Source of the DNA: Alphaproteobacteria bacterium
GTDB lineage: Bacteria; Pseudomonadota; Alphaproteobacteria; RF32; CAG-239
NCBI GenBank assembly: GCA_015062435.1
Contig: SUUR01000015.1
Span: 1 to 35,057, forward strand
Direction: 5' to 3'
Length of the DNA: 35,057 nt
Position numbers and translations under genes: made by a program. The notes under the pieces are model-generated. The model was not told where the DNA came from, ran no database searches, and saw only the letters and a list, made by a program, of their open reading frames with translations. Positions 29,001-35,057 of this stretch are shown in pieces. The first letter of the stretch is position 1; each line of letters opens with the position of its first letter.

Positions 29001-29119
29001 AAATACAAGTAAACGGATATCAAAAGCCTCAAACCACTTCAGAGTTGACCAGAATAGCAACTAAGAAAGGAGATGTTTATGCTCGTCTTTCAACTATCGT
29101 TGGTCGCAAAGGTCGTTAA
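26033..29119 (+). CDS. Large orphan protein with glycine-rich hydrophobic core
   Basis: A 1028-residue protein that I do not recognise. No signal peptide is present. Residues 1-350 are charged and helical, with coiled-coil-like stretches around 155-330. Three hydrophobic Gly/Ala-rich segments follow: 353-392, 436-456 (GGALGGIVGIGSLGAGL) and 501-522 (GLGIGLTISAVSSYLSL), separated by basic stretches. Residues 550-610 are a Pro/Ser/Thr-rich linker. The C-terminal 400 residues are mixed alpha/beta with HFMDANQAVEAMKKQ near 676-690 and a beta-rich end. It stands alone between the ileS terminator and its own terminator, with its own promoter. RBS TAGGAG. Possible roles include a membrane-inserting effector or a structural protein, but none is supported by a motif. 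Confidence 0.7.
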   Translation: MNENSTISAKDKIERAISLAGKFNDADKMQYYPLEDLTVAMEIFNDPAVANKAEIKSVLANLQTAIDQRIAKIAKDEEPLSVDDLAVVNRFISFGSDAQLKYQASQSIQKLIDEYDEENGLNQDEEVLRKNDDSLNKHLSEMNLYSDGQVSSQFSELGKIIDRVDVVEQSQNNSVLSEKQKSENISMLFEAAKIEAYRKNVGSIKYLMSTQAEQRKMLSEATQDIFMSKLGQVALSSELTPPTTEELQDEDKLQAYIERSEKEAQTKLQKLVDSKEKIIAKTDNLIAACADIENKASFFVRRLEKRIGAGTSKFSKKVEKFITKARSLWGKKYDIARPLSNNIKDNNIRITADVVVAIGVGVIVAKAAAPVVATAFAANAAYTAVGAYWYPFLGEAKKIQRVAKENGQTIKFAQAWKMARAKLKDSPEHKRNARWGAFGGALGGIVGIGSLGAGLNTVASRGAAMLGRMVGSTSSQIHNYATANKAYKNNPTQENEAKLNGAKLGLGIGLTISAVSSYLSLNNIPANALSEIKDNIQERLSSLSESTISVMEDPFLPQSETPTLDSLLSPSATLTANDVADSTDLIGPEPQEMVPFEPVAQVSDTPKIGDILSQKDYGNGIIETITLGKDGVPQQDVVGLSGSIETSERIQAFYVRRISNMNQYNNLINMIGRGEHFMDANQAVEAMKKQIELGFVKLPDGLTPEHAIHTAFMHGHYTGDMSAIRALACPNGEETVGMFKELSLKYSTDNGFIGRPVDPDIKLPMRAGTIDVKTPCEPVIYENDEIVVEQQPLEKTNITVETIPTIQTIDEIGVTYCAEPDATVEYPAAYAGHDSYPTNNDEGYSLIFEDRKGDGLTAKEVYAPEGVTSYRLKGDNHITLGIECDENITAYQTQRQFNIRDGYIVPEAEGVNGYAQLWGGKVGEAFACEVDGKDVIKYISQEGTVVTFDPDNNYHATVEHMYLGRGVPQDVQESTVQQAIDSINEQRADEIQVNGYQKPQTTSELTRIATKKGDVYARLSTIVGRKGR

Positions 29120-29141
29120 ATCTGATTAACTTCCAAAAAGT

Positions 29142-29170
29142 AAGCGGGCGTTTTTAAGCGTCCGCTTTTT
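29142..29170 (+). terminator. Intrinsic terminator after the orphan gene
   Basis: Stem AAGCGGGCG / CGTCCGCTT (one G-U pair) with an 8-base loop, running into a total of five T, 22 bases after the stop. Confidence 0.88.
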
Positions 29171-29229
29171 GTTAATTATCTTGCTAAAACCAATCAGTCA
29201 TCATATACTTTCAAAAACAAAGGAATATT

Positions 29230-29949
29230 ATGTTGCAATTTATTGATAGTCATATCCATCTGCAAGAGTGCGATTTATCCTTATTAAAGGAATTGCAAAA
29301 TGGTGGTTTGCTTAAAGCTGTTTGCCCTTCAACTTCAGAAGATGATTGGGCAAAGGTTGAAGATATATCTTCAACATATCCTGAATTAGTATTTCCGGCC
29401 TATGGGGTACACCCTTGGTATGTAGATACGATATCAACTGATTGGTCTGCAAAATTAGAAAATAAACTGCTGACAAATAGCAATGCTTGGATTGGAGAAT
29501 GTGGATTAGATAAATGCAAAAAGACTGATTACATCAAACAAAGCAATATTTTTAATATTCACATAAGTTTGGCACAAAAATTGAAACGCCCGCTAATAGT
29601 TCATTCTGTTAGAGCTCAGCAATGGCTTGAAGATTTTTGGCAACATCTACGAGATACAAGGTTTGTAATACATTCCTTCAATGGAGATAAAAACTTTGTA
29701 CGCAGAATTATCAAACATGGAGGGTATATTTCTTTTTCTCCGTCAATATTGAGGCAAAAGAAATGTCTTGAAATTATTACCCAAATTCCTTTGGAGAAAA
29801 TTCTGGTAGAAAGTGATGCTCCATATCAGGGTAAGAGTATTGAAATTTTAAAAATTATAAAAGCAATTGCTTTGATCAAAGGTACAAGTGAACAATTAAT
29901 ATCGGCACAGCTGATTAATAATTTTAAGGTATTTAACTATGATAAATAA
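29230..29949 (+). CDS. TatD-family metal-dependent hydrolase
   Basis: A 239-residue TIM-barrel metallo-hydrolase. The HxH metal motif is DSHIHL (6-11), followed by YGVHPW, the ligand glutamate in IGECGLD, VHSVRA, HSFNG and the catalytic Asp in VESDAP. All ligands of the family seem present. TatD proteins act as 3'-5' exonucleases or deacylases; the physiological substrate here is unknown. The sequence is a little shorter than classic TatD (about 260) and divergent at the C-terminus. AAAGGA precedes the ATG. The last 11 bases overlap the tcdA start, so the two are co-translated. Confidence 0.87.
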   Translation: MLQFIDSHIHLQECDLSLLKELQNGGLLKAVCPSTSEDDWAKVEDISSTYPELVFPAYGVHPWYVDTISTDWSAKLENKLLTNSNAWIGECGLDKCKKTDYIKQSNIFNIHISLAQKLKRPLIVHSVRAQQWLEDFWQHLRDTRFVIHSFNGDKNFVRRIIKHGGYISFSPSILRQKKCLEIITQIPLEKILVESDAPYQGKSIEILKIIKAIALIKGTSEQLISAQLINNFKVFNYDK

Positions 29950-30652
29950 TCGATTCCAAAGAACATCATTATTGCTTGGAGAGCAAGGAATCCGTAATCT
30001 GCAAAATTCATGCGTGATGATTGTCGGCTTGGGAGCAGTCGGCGGATATGCTCTTGAAGCAATAGCTCGCTCCGGTGTTGGACATCTGATCTTAGTCGAT
30101 TTTGATGAGTTTGATATCACGAACATCAATCGCCAAATTCTAGCCACAGATAACACTATCGGGCGCAAAAAAACGGAAGTAGCCAAAGAACGGGTTTTGC
30201 AAATAAATCCAAGTTGCAAAGTTGAAATTCGTGATGTATTTATCGATTCTTCCAATGTGGAAAATATATTATCCCTGAAACCTGATTATGTTATAGATGC
30301 GATAGATTCTCTCAAATCAAAATGTTGTTTATTAAAAAAACTTTGGCAACAAAAAATTCCTTTTATCACTTCAATGGGAGCCGCTTTAAAAACAGATACT
30401 TCTGCAATAAAAATGTCAACATTGGCTGAAACACAAAATTGTCCATTAGCCAGACAAGTGCGCCAACAATTAAGAAAAGAAGGTGTAAACTTAGAAGAAG
30501 TTTTGTGTGTATACTCACTAGAAAAATCAAATTCCGATGCAATAATATCAAAGTCCACATCTAAAATATTAGGATCTTTACCTACAATTACAGCTATTTT
30601 CGGATTGATTATAGCCAATCACGTTATTTTAGATTTGTCAAAGTCTGAATAA
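29939..30652 (+). CDS. tcdA: tRNA threonylcarbamoyladenosine dehydratase (TcdA/CsdL)
   Basis: A 237-residue E1-like (ThiF/MoeB-family) ATP-dependent enzyme that cyclises t6A37 to ct6A37 in tRNAs decoding ANN codons. Seen: RFQRTSLLLGEQGI, the nucleotide-binding glycine motif VGLGAVGG (29-36), the acidic FDEFDITNINRQ region, DAIDSLKSKC, and the TcdA-type CPLARQVRQQLRKEG. The NPSC zinc motifs of MoeB are lacking, which favours TcdA. Overlaps the tatD-like gene by 11 bases. CsdE/CsdA partners are not in the window. Confidence 0.9.
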   Translation: MINNRFQRTSLLLGEQGIRNLQNSCVMIVGLGAVGGYALEAIARSGVGHLILVDFDEFDITNINRQILATDNTIGRKKTEVAKERVLQINPSCKVEIRDVFIDSSNVENILSLKPDYVIDAIDSLKSKCCLLKKLWQQKIPFITSMGAALKTDTSAIKMSTLAETQNCPLARQVRQQLRKEGVNLEEVLCVYSLEKSNSDAIISKSTSKILGSLPTITAIFGLIIANHVILDLSKSE

Positions 30653-30733
30653 TTAGTTTAAATCTTAGTTTATTTACTTGTAATTAATAATATTTTCGCA
30701 TAATTTAGAACAAATAACTAAGGGTACCTGAAA

Positions 30734-31594
30734 ATGAAAATGATTAAGCCGATTGTCAATCTGTCTAAAACAGCAGACAATTATGATACATTTATACTTG
30801 GTTTGAATGGTGTTTTGCATGAGGGAAAGGAGATTCTTCCTGCAGCAGCAGATGCTTTACGCAATTTAATTGCTGAAAATAAGAAAATAATATTGCTTAC
30901 CAACTCATATATGAGAATAGCAACAATTGCAGATTGGTTGAGAAAAAACGGGGTAAACCCACAAAATTTTCATTGCATAATGAGTGCCGGAGAGATTTTG
31001 CACTATAAACTTAAATCTGCACAGGGAGCATATGCGGCTTTGGGTGATACATATTATCATCTTGGAGACAGAACAGATAAGGGTGTTTTTAGCGGATTAA
31101 ATTATACTACGGTAAATTCTATTTCTTCTGCTCATTTTTTGTATATGAATGATGTTATTGATACCAATGATACGATAGACATATATCGTCCGTATCTTGA
31201 GCAAGCTTCTGCCTTAGGTTTACCATTAGTTTGTGCCGGCAATGATACATCTTGCTTCAAAGAAGGGAAAATTTGCCTTTCTTGTGGAGCAATCGCCGAG
31301 CAATACGCCATAATGGGAGGGCGAATAATTACACTTGGCAAACCTGATACTTCTTTGCTTAAATATTGTATAGATGGTATAGATAATGTCGGTAATATTT
31401 TGGTGATAGGAGATAATGTTGCCACAGATATAAAGGCAGCAACCCTGTTAGGGTGGGATTCTATGTTGATTTCTAAAGGGATACATGTCAATTATTTAGG
31501 AGAGGGATATATTCCTGATGTTGCCAAAACCAGAGAGCTTTCTAATGGTTATGATGCTTCTCCTGATTATGTTATATCAAACCTAAGGTGGTAA
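30734..31594 (+). CDS. HAD-IIA (NagD-like) family protein lacking the nucleophile Asp
   Basis: A 286-residue HAD-superfamily protein of the subfamily IIA, TIGR01459-like group common in Alphaproteobacteria. Motif I, normally D-x-D/W-G-V-L, reads LGLNGVLHEG: residue 23 is Gly (GGT) where the nucleophilic Asp belongs, and residue 25 is Asn. Other motifs are kept: LLTNS (54-58), K203 in GKPDTS, and GDNVATD (226-232). With the nucleophile gone a normal phosphatase mechanism is impossible, so it may be a binding or regulatory protein. The frame is intact over the full length, so it is not decaying. AAGGG stands about 9 bases before the ATG. The next gene begins 1 base after the stop. Confidence 0.82.
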   Translation: MKMIKPIVNLSKTADNYDTFILGLNGVLHEGKEILPAAADALRNLIAENKKIILLTNSYMRIATIADWLRKNGVNPQNFHCIMSAGEILHYKLKSAQGAYAALGDTYYHLGDRTDKGVFSGLNYTTVNSISSAHFLYMNDVIDTNDTIDIYRPYLEQASALGLPLVCAGNDTSCFKEGKICLSCGAIAEQYAIMGGRIITLGKPDTSLLKYCIDGIDNVGNILVIGDNVATDIKAATLLGWDSMLISKGIHVNYLGEGYIPDVAKTRELSNGYDASPDYVISNLRW

Positions 31595-31595
31595 A

Positions 31596-32117
31596 GTGTC
31601 AGAAAAACGTCGATACACAATTTTAGCAATAATCATCATAATTTTGGGAGGCATTATAGCTATGCCTTTGGGTGGGTTTTGGCAATGGGTTTCTCAATAT
31701 AATCAACCTTTAACTTCTTCAGATCTGCTCAGTGCCGATGAAATTAATTCTTTTCTTGATGTCTATAACCAATTTCAAGAAACTGATTTTGCAAAGGCTG
31801 AGAACAATGAAAATATCTATGACAGAGAAAATTTATCTTCGCAAGTTGTTCGCTGGTTTAAGAATAGAGGTTGGAATGCCGAAAGATTTTTTACCAGAGA
31901 GCATCAAATAAAAAGATTGATGACTGTTGCTGAGTTAAGTAATAATTTAGATGGAATCAAGCATTTACAAAAAGCTGTTGCCGGCATAAATGTGCAAAAC
32001 GTTATTGCTCAACAAGAAGAAGAGTTAAAAACATTTGATTATCATCAAAAAGACCTTGATTTGATACGGGGAAATTTACATCATCTGAATAAATATTTAA
32101 AAGTACAAAAACCATAA
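31596..32117 (+). CDS. Single-pass membrane-anchored hypothetical protein
   Basis: A 173-residue protein with a GTG start preceded by AAGGTGG. One transmembrane segment lies at about 7-30 (YTILAIIIIILGGIIAMPLG). The remainder is likely periplasmic and helical, with a coiled-coil-like stretch near 140-170. No known family is recognised. It begins 1 base after the HAD-like gene, so the two are probably one unit. Its stop is 2 bases from the convergent uup stop, so no terminator fits between them. Confidence 0.65.
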   Translation: MSEKRRYTILAIIIIILGGIIAMPLGGFWQWVSQYNQPLTSSDLLSADEINSFLDVYNQFQETDFAKAENNENIYDRENLSSQVVRWFKNRGWNAERFFTREHQIKRLMTVAELSNNLDGIKHLQKAVAGINVQNVIAQQEEELKTFDYHQKDLDLIRGNLHHLNKYLKVQKP

Positions 32118-32119
32118 GG

Positions 32120-33919
32120 TTAACTCAATGTTTCGGCCTCGATTTGTATTTCAATCCATTGGTTTTCTTTACGCTCTTTTTCTTCTTGAAGCTTTAACAA
32201 CTCAACACTTAACTCGTTAAATAAATCAGGATTTTCGGTATATAGTTTTGTATCAGACAATCGTTGGGTAATATTATTTATTTTAATTACGATTTCATCA
32301 ATTTCTTGCGGTAAGACTTCAAGTAATCTTTGCTGATTATAGCTTAATTTTTTTTGTTTTTGAGATTGTTGATTTGTATTTTTTAATGTCTTTTTTGCCG
32401 TTTTATTAACGGTATACATAATTTTATCAGTCATTTTGTTTAAGATATCACTATAACTTCCGGCATGTTCCAGAATGGAACCGTCACCATTCATATAAAT
32501 TATTGAAGTTGCCACTTTATCTAAAAAATCTCTGTCATGACTAACAATAAGAACTGTTCCGTTGTATTCATCTAAAACTTCTTGCAATAAATCCAGTGTA
32601 TCCATATCCAAATCATTTGTAGGTTCATCAAGCACCAGAAAATTTGAAGGTTGTGCAAGAACTTTGGCTAGCATCAAACGATTTTTTTCTCCACCGGAAA
32701 GTGCCGCTACCGGACAATATGCTTGGTCTGGTTTAAATAGAAAATCTTTGAGATACGCCACAACATGTCTGAAATGCCCGTGAACCATAATGTGATCACC
32801 TTTATCGCATAGTGTTTGCCATAAAGTTTTTTTAGGATCCAAAATTATTCTGTTTTGGTCAAAATAAGCCTCTTCAAGGTTCTTGCCTATTCTCACAAAG
32901 CCGGAATCAGGTTCTAATCTTTTTGTAAGTAACTTTACTAAAGTGGTCTTACCTGCGCCGTTTGGGCCGGCAATGCCGATTTTATTGCCTTTAATAATGC
33001 GTGTAGAAAAGTCTTTGACTATAATTTTATTTTCAAAAGATTTGGCAATATGTTTTGCTTCTATAACCAGTTTTGATCTGAAATCGGTTTCTTCAATATT
33101 GAGATTAATATTTCCGACTTGTTTAATTTGTTCTTTACGTTCAGCCCTAAGTTGTTGTAGTTTGCGTAACCTTCCCATATTTCTACGTCTGCGAGCTGTA
33201 ACACCTTTGTGTAGCCATTCAGTTTCTTCAGCAATTTTTTTATCAAGATTGTGTTGTTCGATAAGTTCTTGATTAATAATTTGCTCTTGCCATTCTTCAA
33301 AAAAAGCAAAACCTTTATTGTTACGATGCATCTTTCCTCTGTCTAGCCAAAATGTAACAGAAGAAGTATTATTTAAAAACATTCGATCATGGGATATTAA
33401 AAGAACGGCACCATGAAATTCTTTTACAATTTTTTCAAGCATTTCTATTGATGCAATATCCAAATGGTTTGTAGGCTCATCAAGCAATAATATATCCGGT
33501 TCCCCGATAAGAGCTTTTGCCAAAGCCGCTTTTCTCAATTCTCCACCGGAAGCTTTTGATGTTTGTTGCTCTGAGTTTATTGCTAATTTATCAATCCAAA
33601 TATTAACCTTATATTCGCAGTCTGTTGAATAGTTATCCAATCCGGAGCGGATTACATCACGTAGAGTATTAAGTCCTGAAAAGTCAGGCTCCTGAGGCAT
33701 ATATGATATTTTGGTATTTGGCTGAATAAAAATTTCTCCGTTATCCGGTTCCAATACTCCGGCAATTACTTTCAAAAGCGTGGATTTTCCGGATCCGTTG
33801 CGTCCTACTAGTGAAATTTTATCGCCTTTACTTATTGTCAATTCTACATCTGTAAACAGTTTATTGTTTCCAAATGCCAAACTGATATTTTTTAATGTGT
33901 ATATCGGAGGTTCTTGCAT
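32120..33919 (-). CDS. uup: ABC-F ATPase, Uup-like
   Basis: A 599-residue soluble ATPase with two ABC domains and no membrane helix, the ABC-F arrangement of ribosome-binding translation factors. The first domain has GRNGSGKST, signature ASGGELRK and LLLDEPTNHLD; the second has GPNGAGKTT, LSGGEKNRL and LVLDEPTNDLD. Between them lies the charged linker (RARRRRNMGRLRKLQQLRAE-like region, about 240-280). The C-terminal about 80 residues form a Gln/Lys/Glu-rich coiled coil, which marks Uup. The start is taken at 33919 because an AGGA stands directly before it; a longer TTG start at 33958 would overlap the upstream gene. 4 bases separate it from the TerB-like gene. Confidence 0.92.
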   Translation of the reverse strand: MQEPPIYTLKNISLAFGNNKLFTDVELTISKGDKISLVGRNGSGKSTLLKVIAGVLEPDNGEIFIQPNTKISYMPQEPDFSGLNTLRDVIRSGLDNYSTDCEYKVNIWIDKLAINSEQQTSKASGGELRKAALAKALIGEPDILLLDEPTNHLDIASIEMLEKIVKEFHGAVLLISHDRMFLNNTSSVTFWLDRGKMHRNNKGFAFFEEWQEQIINQELIEQHNLDKKIAEETEWLHKGVTARRRRNMGRLRKLQQLRAERKEQIKQVGNINLNIEETDFRSKLVIEAKHIAKSFENKIIVKDFSTRIIKGNKIGIAGPNGAGKTTLVKLLTKRLEPDSGFVRIGKNLEEAYFDQNRIILDPKKTLWQTLCDKGDHIMVHGHFRHVVAYLKDFLFKPDQAYCPVAALSGGEKNRLMLAKVLAQPSNFLVLDEPTNDLDMDTLDLLQEVLDEYNGTVLIVSHDRDFLDKVATSIIYMNGDGSILEHAGSYSDILNKMTDKIMYTVNKTAKKTLKNTNQQSQKQKKLSYNQQRLLEVLPQEIDEIVIKINNITQRLSDTKLYTENPDLFNELSVELLKLQEEKERKENQWIEIQIEAETLS

Positions 33920-33923
33920 AGTC

Positions 33924-34343
33924 CTATAAATCTTCTTCAACCAGGGATATTCCCTCAATTTGCCACTCTATTCCCTGAGCTGCCCAGAGAAAGAAGTCAT
34001 TTATTTTTTCTTCTTTGATACCCACGGCAGCACCTATTTTGTATATATCACACATTTCCGCATCAGATAATTCATGATCATTAATTGCCAACATAATCAT
34101 TTCTCTGATTATATATCTTCTTGTTTTTAAATCTCGAACTTTTAATAATTCTAAAGATGCTGTTTCCGGTTTAAGATTTTTCTTAATTTTTGACAATTCT
34201 TTGGCGGGAAATCCTATATCTTTGGCTTGTTTGCGAATATATTCGCAACGAGAAGTGGTTTTAGGAGCCATAACATATAAAAGAGAGTTGAGGTAAATTA
34301 TTTTATCTTCATAGCTCAAATTTTGTTTAAAAGATGGTTCCAT
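33924..34343 (-). CDS. TerB-like domain protein
   Basis: A 139-residue soluble helical protein. The central pattern, IREMIMLAINDHELSDAEMCDIYKIGAAVGI (about residues 83-113), matches TerB/DjlA-type domains: a helix, an acidic metal-binding-like turn (D-x-E-L-x-D-x-E), then another helix. TerB-like proteins are linked to stress and envelope functions but rarely have a defined activity. The gene lies 4 bases upstream of uup on the same strand and is divergent from flbT. A role with either is not shown. Confidence 0.6.
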   Translation of the reverse strand: MEPSFKQNLSYEDKIIYLNSLLYVMAPKTTSRCEYIRKQAKDIGFPAKELSKIKKNLKPETASLELLKVRDLKTRRYIIREMIMLAINDHELSDAEMCDIYKIGAAVGIKEEKINDFFLWAAQGIEWQIEGISLVEEDL

Positions 34344-34394
34344 AATGCATTCTCCGTAATGATTGTTAATCTATTTATACATAAAAATAAAGAT

Positions 34395-34422
34395 TTGCAA
34401 AATAAAAAAAACACTATATTAT
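34395..34422 (+). promoter_or_regulatory. Possible flbT promoter
   Basis: TTGCAA (34395-34400), 16-base spacer, TATTAT (34417-34422) in the AT-rich divergent region before flbT. The match is partial and the region is very AT-rich. No sigma-54-like GG...GC element was seen here. Confidence 0.3.
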
Positions 34423-34446
34423 AACAAAAAATAATATAAATATGGC

Positions 34447-34452
34447 AAGGAG
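34447..34452 (+). promoter_or_regulatory. RBS deciding the flbT start
   Basis: AAGGAG stands 7 bases before the ATG at 34460. An in-frame ATG at 34442 would place this RBS inside the coding region and add six residues unlike the family. Confidence 0.8.
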
Positions 34453-34459
34453 ATTGCAA

Positions 34460-34858
34460 ATGCCTTTAAAAATAGAACTGAAACCACATGAAAGTGTTAT
34501 TGTTGGAGAAGCTTTGATTACCAATGATGGTGAACGCACACGTTTTTATATTGATGGAAATGTTCCGATTTTAAGAGAGAAGTTTATCTTAAGAGAAAAA
34601 GATGCCAACACGCCAAGTCGTCGAGTTTACTTTGTGGTTCAGCAGTTATATTTATCTAAAGGTGATGTCGAATTACAAAAAATGTATTTGACATTTGTAA
34701 AAGATTTACAAAATGCGGCTCCGAGTCTAATTCCTTATATAGCTCCGATTAATGAAGCGGTTTTAAATGGTGAGTATTATACGGCAATTAAAGCTGCGGC
34801 CAAATTGCTAGAAAAAGAAGACGTTGCGTTTGGTGCAATGTTGAATCCCGAAATATAA
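34460..34858 (+). CDS. flbT: Flagellin post-transcriptional regulator FlbT
   Basis: A 132-residue protein of the FlbT family, found in Alphaproteobacteria. It begins MPLKIELKPHESVIVGEALI and keeps the family core (DGNVPILREKFIL, RRVYFVVQQLYL). In Caulobacter FlbT binds the flagellin mRNA leader and represses translation until the hook is built; in Brucella it acts positively. A flagellin gene follows 135 bases downstream, the expected target. The start at 34460 is chosen by RBS and by the family's N-terminus. The usual partner flaF is not in the visible part. Confidence 0.95.
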   Translation: MPLKIELKPHESVIVGEALITNDGERTRFYIDGNVPILREKFILREKDANTPSRRVYFVVQQLYLSKGDVELQKMYLTFVKDLQNAAPSLIPYIAPINEAVLNGEYYTAIKAAAKLLEKEDVAFGAMLNPEI

Positions 34859-34902
34859 TTTAACTGTTTTTTAATAAAAGTTAGATAGCCTGAAAATAAG
34901 TG

Positions 34903-34931
34903 TTGAATCGTTGTCGATTTTATGCTACAAT
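34903..34931 (+). promoter_or_regulatory. Flagellin promoter candidate
   Basis: TTGAAT (34903-34908), 17-base spacer, TACAAT (34926-34931), 4 and 5 of 6 to the sigma-70 consensus, placing the transcript start near 34938 and leaving a leader of about 55 bases before flagellin. No sigma-54 element (TGGCAC-N5-TTGC) was seen. Confidence 0.45.
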
Positions 34932-34940
34932 AAAAGCTGT

Positions 34941-34970
34941 AATGTTAGTAAAACATTCACAGAATTTGTG
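34941..34970 (+). promoter_or_regulatory. Two adjacent hairpins in the flagellin leader
   Basis: Inverted repeats AATGTT / AACATT (34941-34946, 34952-34957) and CACA / TGTG (34958-34961, 34967-34970), directly abutting, each with a 5-base loop. They lie 11 bases before the GGAG of the flagellin RBS. Leader structure here is where FlbT is known to act in Caulobacter; that this is the binding site is an inference. Confidence 0.4.
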
Positions 34971-34993
34971 TCCACAGTATTTGGAGAAAAGTC

Positions 34994-35057
34994 ATGTCTA
35001 ATATATCACTAACCGCATCTATGCGTTCTAACTTGTTATCTTTGCAAAATACCCAAA
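34994..35057 (+). CDS. Flagellin (N-terminus, truncated by window end)
   Basis: The first 21 codons read MSNISLTASMRSNLLSLQNTQ, the conserved N-terminal D0 sequence of alphaproteobacterial flagellins, and the ORF runs off the window. GGAG stands 8 bases upstream of the ATG. Flagellin is the exported filament subunit. It follows flbT with its own promoter candidate and a leader able to form hairpins. Confidence 0.9.
   Translation, partial: MSNISLTASMRSNLLSLQNTQ

Noticed and set aside
30734..31594. HAD-like gene as a pseudogene
   Set aside because: Despite the lost nucleophile the frame is intact, length is normal and other motifs are conserved.
33920..33958. Longer uup start at 33958
   Set aside because: It is a TTG overlapping the end of the TerB-like gene; the ATG at 33919 has an AGGA directly upstream and begins the usual ABC-F sequence.

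Overview
The window is AT-rich DNA from a flagellated, Gram-negative alphaproteobacterium. The clearest lineage marker is the right edge: flbT, a flagellin regulator restricted to Alphaproteobacteria, followed by a flagellin cut off by the window end. The yfgM-like/bamB/der block and an MsbA-type ABC exporter indicate an outer membrane. The isoleucyl-tRNA synthetase is of the eukaryote-like clade also found in Rickettsia. Together with the AT bias, many lineage-specific secreted proteins and a BspA-like repeat protein, this suggests an uncultured host- or gut-associated alphaproteobacterium. That placement is an inference.

Layout. 1-1467 (+): a REP-like palindrome, then two translationally coupled secreted proteins sharing a cysteine domain; the second also carries a PKD-like region and seven MF-type leucine-rich repeats. 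1475-6154 (-): a membrane protein with two possible PH-like regions, then yfgM-like, bamB and der (outer-membrane assembly and ribosome assembly). 6296-11734 (+): a PAS-GGDEF diguanylate cyclase overlapping a TrmA/RlmD-type RNA methyltransferase, a small lipoprotein, and transketolase. 11735-12010 holds two strong hairpins bracketing a 31-codon ORF with a CxxC motif. 12011-12511 (-): a ferritin-like protein. 12640-18649 (+): rpe, a PhoB-like regulator, tgt, a LOG-family protein, a fused SpmA-SpmB membrane protein, dtd and an unknown protein.

18636-20215 (-): two coupled LpoB-like envelope proteins. 20367-22590 (+): a DUF1294 protein and an MsbA-type ABC exporter. 22786-25930 (+): ileS with a classical terminator. 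26033-29170 (+): an isolated gene for a 1028-residue protein I do not recognise, with its own promoter and terminator. 29230-32117 (+): tatD, tcdA, a HAD-IIA protein lacking its catalytic aspartate, and a single-pass membrane protein. 32120-34343 (-): uup (ABC-F) and a TerB-like protein. 34460-end (+): flbT and the flagellin start, with a promoter and a hairpin-containing leader between them.

Most of the window is housekeeping: tRNA/rRNA modification and quality control (tgt, tcdA, dtd, RlmD-like, ileS), pentose phosphate enzymes (tkt, rpe), envelope assembly (bamB, yfgM, LpoB-like, msbA) and GTPase/ABC-F ribosome factors. The accessory interest lies in the secreted Cys/LRR pair, the 1028-residue orphan, the CxxC mini-ORF between hairpins, the HAD pseudoenzyme candidate and the flagellin leader. 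I saw no tRNA, rRNA, CRISPR array, insertion sequence or phage gene. No gene-free stretch exceeds 300 bases; the longest is 11735-12010.
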